Of a stretch of DNA of 64,000 nt, positions 59,375 through 64,000 are shown piece after piece. Origin of the DNA: Cladophialophora immunda (lineage: Eukaryota; Ascomycota; Eurotiomycetes; Chaetothyriales; Herpotrichiellaceae); assembly GCF_000835495.1 (NCBI RefSeq), contig NW_015622547.1, forward strand, positions 3,658,001-3,722,000. The letters run 5' to 3'. Both the position numbers and the translations under genes were made by a program. Numbering within the stretch: the first letter of the stretch is position 1; each line of letters starts with the position of its first letter. Under the pieces are notes generated by a model that was not told where the DNA came from, searched no databases, and was given only the letters and a program-made list of their open reading frames with translations.

Positions 59375-59922
59375 ATGCCCACCCTGTCCGGCCGCACCAG
59401 GCCGATCGAGAAATTCGCCGCCGCCGCCGCAAAGTGTTCCGTCGAGGTATGTGCGCCGCTACAGCTGTCGCCCTTTGCGTTCATGAATCCTATGCCCGTC
59501 TTGAAACGCATCACCACAATCACCGAGAACCCCAAGTGCTGAGACGGTTGAGTGAGAACAGGCCTCCGTGTACGGCAAGTGCATCTTGGCAGACTACCAG
59601 TCGACGTACCAGGACATGTGTGCCAAGGAGTTTCTGCGCTTGAAGGACTGTTATCTGGTAAGTCCCGACGAGGTCGTCATCAGCCCGTTTTGCATCACGA
59701 TATTTGGTGGCCCATGCCTATTAGGGGGGAAAGAAAGATCGGGTTGTGCCTGGAAGACTCGACTAGAGCAATGCTGGGATCGTTCGATCAGGGGGTGCTT
59801 TTCTACAGGACTCCTCTATCTTTCAATCTTCTCATCAAGAATCTCATTCATCCGTTCCTTCTTTGGCAGACATCTAGCTAATTCTTTCTTCAACCGCGCA
59901 GAGACACGCAAAGAAGTCGTGA
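59375..59922 (+). CDS. twin-CX9C mitochondrial protein, NDUFAF8-like
   Basis: Three tiny exons, 59375-59446, 59562-59657 and 59902-59922, all joined in phase 0 (donors GTATGT and GTAAGT; acceptors ACAG and GCAG); 62 residues. The protein MPTLSGRTRPIEKFAAAAAK is followed by two perfect CX9C motifs, C21-C31 and C44-C54, and ends YLRHAKKS. Twin CX9C proteins are imported into the mitochondrial intermembrane space by the Mia40 relay. The size and sequence around the cysteines resemble NDUFAF8 (C17orf89), a complex I assembly factor. The last exon encodes only seven codons including the stop, so open-frame searches miss the gene. Confidence 0.8.
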
Positions 59923-60068
59923 CATGCATGCTCCATGTTTTACACTTTCTTTTCGTATCCTCTTGGCCGGATCTACGCCCTCTTCACCCGGTCTTGTCTT
60001 TCTACAACAAATGTCATAAAAATGTCATCTTCATGCTCGTCATGGTTTTCCAGTCGAAATCCATCTGC

Positions 60069-63000
60069 TCAGAGCTTCAGCAATCTCAACAAAAAAGTCG
60101 CCTTCTGCACCTCCTGCACCTCCTCGACAATCAAATCGGCTCCGCCGTTGTCCCCGTTCACGATCGGTCCCTCCACCTCCGTAACAACGTGATGGTCCAC
60201 CGGCCGTCTCAGCGCCTTCTCAATGAAGGAGCTCTGTTGCTGAAACACCTGCGCCAGCCCAATATTGTCTGGGTCTTGCTGGACTCTGTACTCCATCTTG
60301 ACATCGTCCGTGGGTTTCAGGTTCGCCTTCTTTCGGAGTTGCTGCACTCGGTTGATGATCTCGCGCGCGAGACCTTCCTGTGCCAGTTCCGGGTAGATAG
60401 CCACATCGAGAATGGTCAGGACGTCGTTATCGGTATTCGTTTCTTGGTCTTTCGAAGTTTCGTCTTCTTTGAGCGCGCGTCTGACCACCAAATCCCCTTC
60501 AACCAATTCGATCCCAGCCACGGTGAGCTTGCCCTCGGATAAATACGTCTTGCAGTCATTGCTGGTCACATCCGGAAGTGCCTTCTTGACTTTTTGCATG
60601 TCTTTCTTCAATTTCTTGCCAAGAACAGGCCAGTCCGCAGTCACGCTGTACTGTACGTTGTATTTCTCTTCGTCTGACGACAGGACCAAGTCCCGCACAT
60701 TAAGTTCTTCCGTAATGTATCCTTCAAGCGACTTGACATCGTCCAGGTACTGCTGATCTTTGTGGATGACCACGAGCGTCTTCAGTGGCGTCTTCAGGCC
60801 GATAGCTCTTCTTTCTCGTGACTGTCGGGCAAGTTCAATGACCTTTTGCATCCGTCCCACACGTCGTTCCACGACCAGATCGAACAACTCCTGTCTGACT
60901 TCAGGGAACGCGAGGAAATGAACGCTTCGCATATCTTCACTGTGGAGGGACTTTGGTATGTATGGAAGGAGTCTGGTATAGATGAGGTCGGCAATGAAGG
61001 GCGTGAAGGGTGCGAGTCCACGAACGAGTGTAAAGAGGACGTCAAAAAGGGTGTTCAGGGCATGTAGGGTATCATCCACACCAAGTTCACCCTTTAGTCT
61101 CTTCCGGTTGAATCTGATATACCAGTTCGTCGTCTCATCAATCAAGTTGAGCAGGCCTGGCACGACCGTGTACAGTCGATAAGCCGCCATCTCTTCGTTG
61201 ATATATTTGAGTAAACTCTGACAGCTGGCGAGAATCCATTTGTCCATGACGTTGGTGTTCGTCGTGTCCATTTCCGGGTTGAACAAGTAGTCAACACCCT
61301 CCACCTTTTTCAGCAGTTCCACTTGCCCTTCGAAGAATTTGTAACTGTTCCACAAAGGTAAAAGAACCTTTGCAACAATCTCCTTGACACCTGACTCTTT
61401 GAATCTCAGAGGTTCAGCTCGCACAACGGGTGAATTGATCATGTACAGCCGCAGAGCATCTGCACCGTACTTGTCAATCACCGTATTAGGATCTGGGTAG
61501 TTCTTGAGCCTTTTGGACATTTTCTTGCCATCCTCTGCGAGCACAATACCGTTGACGACACAGTTCTTGAAGGGCAAGACCTTCTTCAAGTGAATACCTA
61601 GAATGACAAGGGTATAGAACCACCCACGAGTCTGGTCGAGACCTTCTGCAATGAAGTCACCAGGGAAAGTTCTCTCAAAGTACTCTGAGTTTTCAAAGGG
61701 ATAGTGCGCCGAGGCGTATGGCATGCTTCCAGACTCAAACCAACAATCGAACACCTCTTCGACCCGGCGGAGCACGCCATTGCCTTTCTGGCTCGGAATG
61801 GTGATGTCGTCCACACTGTCACGGTGGAGGTCTGTGATCTCGCCTTTGTAACCACTGAGCTTCTTCAGTTCTTCTATGCTGCCGATCGCAACAACTTCTG
61901 AATAGTCCTCACTCGCCCACAGCGGAATGGGGGTTCCCCAGTATCGATTTCTCGAGATATTCCAGTCACGGGCGTTCTTGATCCACTCCGCAAATCGCTT
62001 CTCTTTCACAAAATTGGGAACCCAATGGGACTTCATGATGCCGTCAAGCATATCTGGAATGATGCTGGGCACCTTATCATTTCCAGCAATGTTGACAAAC
62101 CAACCCGACACAGCACGGTAAATCAAAGGCGTGTCTGATCGCCAGCAGAACGGGTACTGATGGGTCACTTGACTGTCCCGGATGAGACGTCCGGTCCCCT
62201 TCAGATGTTTGATGATATGCTTGTCTGCTTCCTTCACATGCTGACCCGCAAAGTCTGTTACCTCTTTTGTGAAGCGGCCTGTATCGTCGACGGGGTTGGG
62301 AGGGAGGTGCTCGTGGCTGATGATGCCATTCTCCATGGCGACTCGGAAATCTTCTTCACCAAAAGCTGGTGCTTGGTGGACAACACCCGTACCATCATCA
62401 TCCGTAACATAGGCAGCGTTGAGGACTCTGAACGCCCGGTCCTTGAATTCGTCATAGAAGTAGTCAAAGGGCGGGAGATACTGTTTGCCTTTCAGGTCTG
62501 AACCCTTGATCTTTTCTAGAATCTTGAATTTGGCCTTCTTGGGGTCTTTATACAGCGTCCGCAACAGCTTTTCGAGCATGATGAATTTCCGACCGGAGTC
62601 TTGATCCAGGAACTTGATGTACTCAAAATCGGCATTGACGGCCAAGCCAATGTTGGAGGGCAAGGTCCAGGGAGTGGTTGTCCAAGCCAGAAAGCTGGTT
62701 TCAGGATCCTCAAGTAGCGGGAAGGCGATGACCACTGCAGGGTCTTGTGCCTCCTTGTAGTTGGACTGAGCTTCGTGCTGACTTAGCGGCGTGCTCAGTG
62801 CGGTCGAGAAGGGCATGACTCTGTAGGAGCGGTAGACCATGCCCTTGTCGAACAGCTGCTTGAAAACCCACCACACCGACTCCATAAAGGTAGGATTCAT
62901 GGTCTTGTAGTCGTTGTCAAAGTCAATCCACCTTCCCAGCCGGTCAATGGTCTCTCTCCACTCGGTCGCATATCTCATGACAATGGCTTTGCACTCCGCG

Positions 63001-63332
63001 TTGTATTTTGCGATCCCCATCTCTTTCACTGCCGCTGGTCCAGAGATGTTGAATTTCTTGTCAATCTCATACTCGATTGGCAGGCCATGTGTGTCCCAGC
63101 CGAATCTCCTCTCGACGTAGTAGCCCTTCATAGACCAATATCTTGGAATGATGTCTTTTATGGTGGAAGCCAGTAAGTGGCCGTAGTGAGGCAAGCCGGT
63201 CGCAAATGGCGGGCCATCGTAAAAGGTGTAGGGTTTGTTGTCTTTGGAAAGGCGCAGTTGGGTCTGGAAGGCGTCAATTTCCCGCCAGCGTTTGAGGGTA
63301 GCCGCCTCTTCGGCAGCAAAATCGACTGCCAT
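60069..63332 (-). CDS. ILS1: isoleucyl-tRNA synthetase, cytoplasmic
   Basis: Single-exon gene of 1,087 residues, close to the yeast Ils1 length. It is a class I synthetase charging tRNA-Ile with isoleucine. The HIGH motif reads HYGH at 49-52 inside FATGLPHYGHLLAST, and the KMSKR motif is exact (GKKMSKRLKNYPDPN, about residue 600). The editing (CP1) domain lies between, with WTTTPWTLPSN and the later GWFYTLVILG. WILASCQSLLKYI and WYIRFNRKRLKG mark the anticodon-binding region. No mitochondrial presequence is visible (MAVDFAAEEAATLKRWREID), which supports the cytosolic enzyme. It is convergent with the twin-CX9C gene, with about 150 bp between them. Confidence 0.97.
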   Translation of the reverse strand: MAVDFAAEEAATLKRWREIDAFQTQLRLSKDNKPYTFYDGPPFATGLPHYGHLLASTIKDIIPRYWSMKGYYVERRFGWDTHGLPIEYEIDKKFNISGPAAVKEMGIAKYNAECKAIVMRYATEWRETIDRLGRWIDFDNDYKTMNPTFMESVWWVFKQLFDKGMVYRSYRVMPFSTALSTPLSQHEAQSNYKEAQDPAVVIAFPLLEDPETSFLAWTTTPWTLPSNIGLAVNADFEYIKFLDQDSGRKFIMLEKLLRTLYKDPKKAKFKILEKIKGSDLKGKQYLPPFDYFYDEFKDRAFRVLNAAYVTDDDGTGVVHQAPAFGEEDFRVAMENGIISHEHLPPNPVDDTGRFTKEVTDFAGQHVKEADKHIIKHLKGTGRLIRDSQVTHQYPFCWRSDTPLIYRAVSGWFVNIAGNDKVPSIIPDMLDGIMKSHWVPNFVKEKRFAEWIKNARDWNISRNRYWGTPIPLWASEDYSEVVAIGSIEELKKLSGYKGEITDLHRDSVDDITIPSQKGNGVLRRVEEVFDCWFESGSMPYASAHYPFENSEYFERTFPGDFIAEGLDQTRGWFYTLVILGIHLKKVLPFKNCVVNGIVLAEDGKKMSKRLKNYPDPNTVIDKYGADALRLYMINSPVVRAEPLRFKESGVKEIVAKVLLPLWNSYKFFEGQVELLKKVEGVDYLFNPEMDTTNTNVMDKWILASCQSLLKYINEEMAAYRLYTVVPGLLNLIDETTNWYIRFNRKRLKGELGVDDTLHALNTLFDVLFTLVRGLAPFTPFIADLIYTRLLPYIPKSLHSEDMRSVHFLAFPEVRQELFDLVVERRVGRMQKVIELARQSRERRAIGLKTPLKTLVVIHKDQQYLDDVKSLEGYITEELNVRDLVLSSDEEKYNVQYSVTADWPVLGKKLKKDMQKVKKALPDVTSNDCKTYLSEGKLTVAGIELVEGDLVVRRALKEDETSKDQETNTDNDVLTILDVAIYPELAQEGLAREIINRVQQLRKKANLKPTDDVKMEYRVQQDPDNIGLAQVFQQQSSFIEKALRRPVDHHVVTEVEGPIVNGDNGGADLIVEEVQEVQKATFLLRLLKL

Positions 63333-64000
63333 GTTTGCAGAGCTGAAGCTGGGGACGAGTTGGTGGGGGGTATGAGGGTCTTTTCAAGAGGCGGAGTGAC
63401 TCAATATTCAATACAAATCTTGGCGGCGAAACGCGAGGCTCCGGCGCCGCTTTTAACCACCGGGTGACTCAACTCCCACCCCTGTCCCTTCCAGGGCAAT
63501 CCTGCCACCAGCTCATTTTCAATATGGCCGGAGGTGGAAGACGGCCATGTAGCCTGGGGTGCTCGTCCATAAAATTCACCATATCCGGCGAAGCAATCTT
63601 ACCCTTAGCACCCAGACTAGATGGTATGGCTACTCCAATATGATCTGGACTTTCTATGGACACCATGTCCAAGTCAATGGGTTGAACTGCGCATGCCGGA
63701 TGTCCATTCCATTTACGCCGCGATGAATTCACCTTCTCATGATCTAGCCTCAGGGACCGGTCTGACGCCCTCAACCCAGCAACTTCCAGGATGCCTGGAG
63801 CCTCGACACGGCTGAGTTTGTGCCTTACGATCATGATTGCGTGTGCCAAAGCAGGGTACTGTGGAGCTGTTCCTCCGTATCCTGCGGAGGACAAATTTCC
63901 CAATGGGCCAGACTTTAGCGCCCAGAACCGAGAAGTCTAACGTCCCGGTAGCAACAGGACAACAGGAGATGGGCCCGGATAGCCCTTGGAGAGCCGTTGG
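63333..64000. other. promoter of ILS1 and unassigned flank
   Basis: Upstream of the synthetase start. A minus-strand frame of 144 codons (63469-63903) has no recognisable motif. Confidence 0.5.

Noticed and set aside
60412..60756. Plus-strand frames within the isoleucyl-tRNA synthetase gene
   Set aside because: Antisense shadows of a conserved housekeeping gene.
1..64000. tRNA, rRNA, CRISPR arrays or bacterial-type operons
   Set aside because: No clover-leaf with T-arm consensus, no rRNA-like sequence and no spaced direct repeats were recognised; the gene structure is eukaryotic. A tRNAscan run would settle the tRNA question.

Overview
The window is nuclear DNA of a filamentous ascomycete (Pezizomycotina). 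Genes are intron-poor and the introns are short (about 45-100 bp) with GTRNGT-type donors, YAG acceptors and CTRAY-like branch sites. Several families are typical of these moulds: a HET-domain protein, a psi-producing oxygenase (Ppo), a DHA1-type drug transporter, F-box-like proteins and a CHAT/STAND NLR-like protein. A class such as Eurotiomycetes is only a guess.

Layout. 1.5-3.4 kb: conserved unknown protein (-). 7.9-10.5 kb: large pseudokinase-like protein (+). 11.4-18.0 kb: accessory block with an F-box-like protein (+), an SDR-fold protein (-), a HET-domain protein (-) and an MFS exporter (+). 19.7-23.0 kb: three-exon fatty-acid dioxygenase/P450 fusion (Ppo). 23.8-25.6 kb: multi-exon patatin-like gene whose catalytic motifs are all degenerate. 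25.8-29.6 kb: repeat island with a complete but stop-ridden piggyBac-type transposon (40-bp perfect terminal inverted repeats), a hairpin-rich repeat block and a probable Fot1/pogo transposase remnant. 29.6-35.2 kb: a divergent pair made of a gasdermin-like protein (-) and a CHAT-protease/STAND-NTPase protein (+), the most interesting locus here. 36.3-63.3 kb: mostly housekeeping genes, namely an F-box protein, proteasome ATPase Rpt5, a Pho80/Clg1-type cyclin, a chromatin remodeller subunit of the Rsc7/Swp82 family, an Sch9-type AGC kinase, a small histidine-rich protein, a zinc-finger factor, a twin-CX9C protein resembling NDUFAF8, and cytosolic isoleucyl-tRNA synthetase.

How the parts may work together. 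The gasdermin/CHAT pair reads as a self-contained programmed-cell-death module: a STAND sensor with an intact His/Cys protease dyad next to a small pore-former with an acidic linker and a short C-terminal tail that could be cleaved off. In fungi, gasdermin-like genes are known to sit beside protease genes (HET-Q1/HET-Q2, and CHAT-linked cases). The HET-domain gene and the pseudo-patatin within 20 kb suggest a non-self-recognition neighbourhood that has collected transposons. The right half of the window is conserved core genome.
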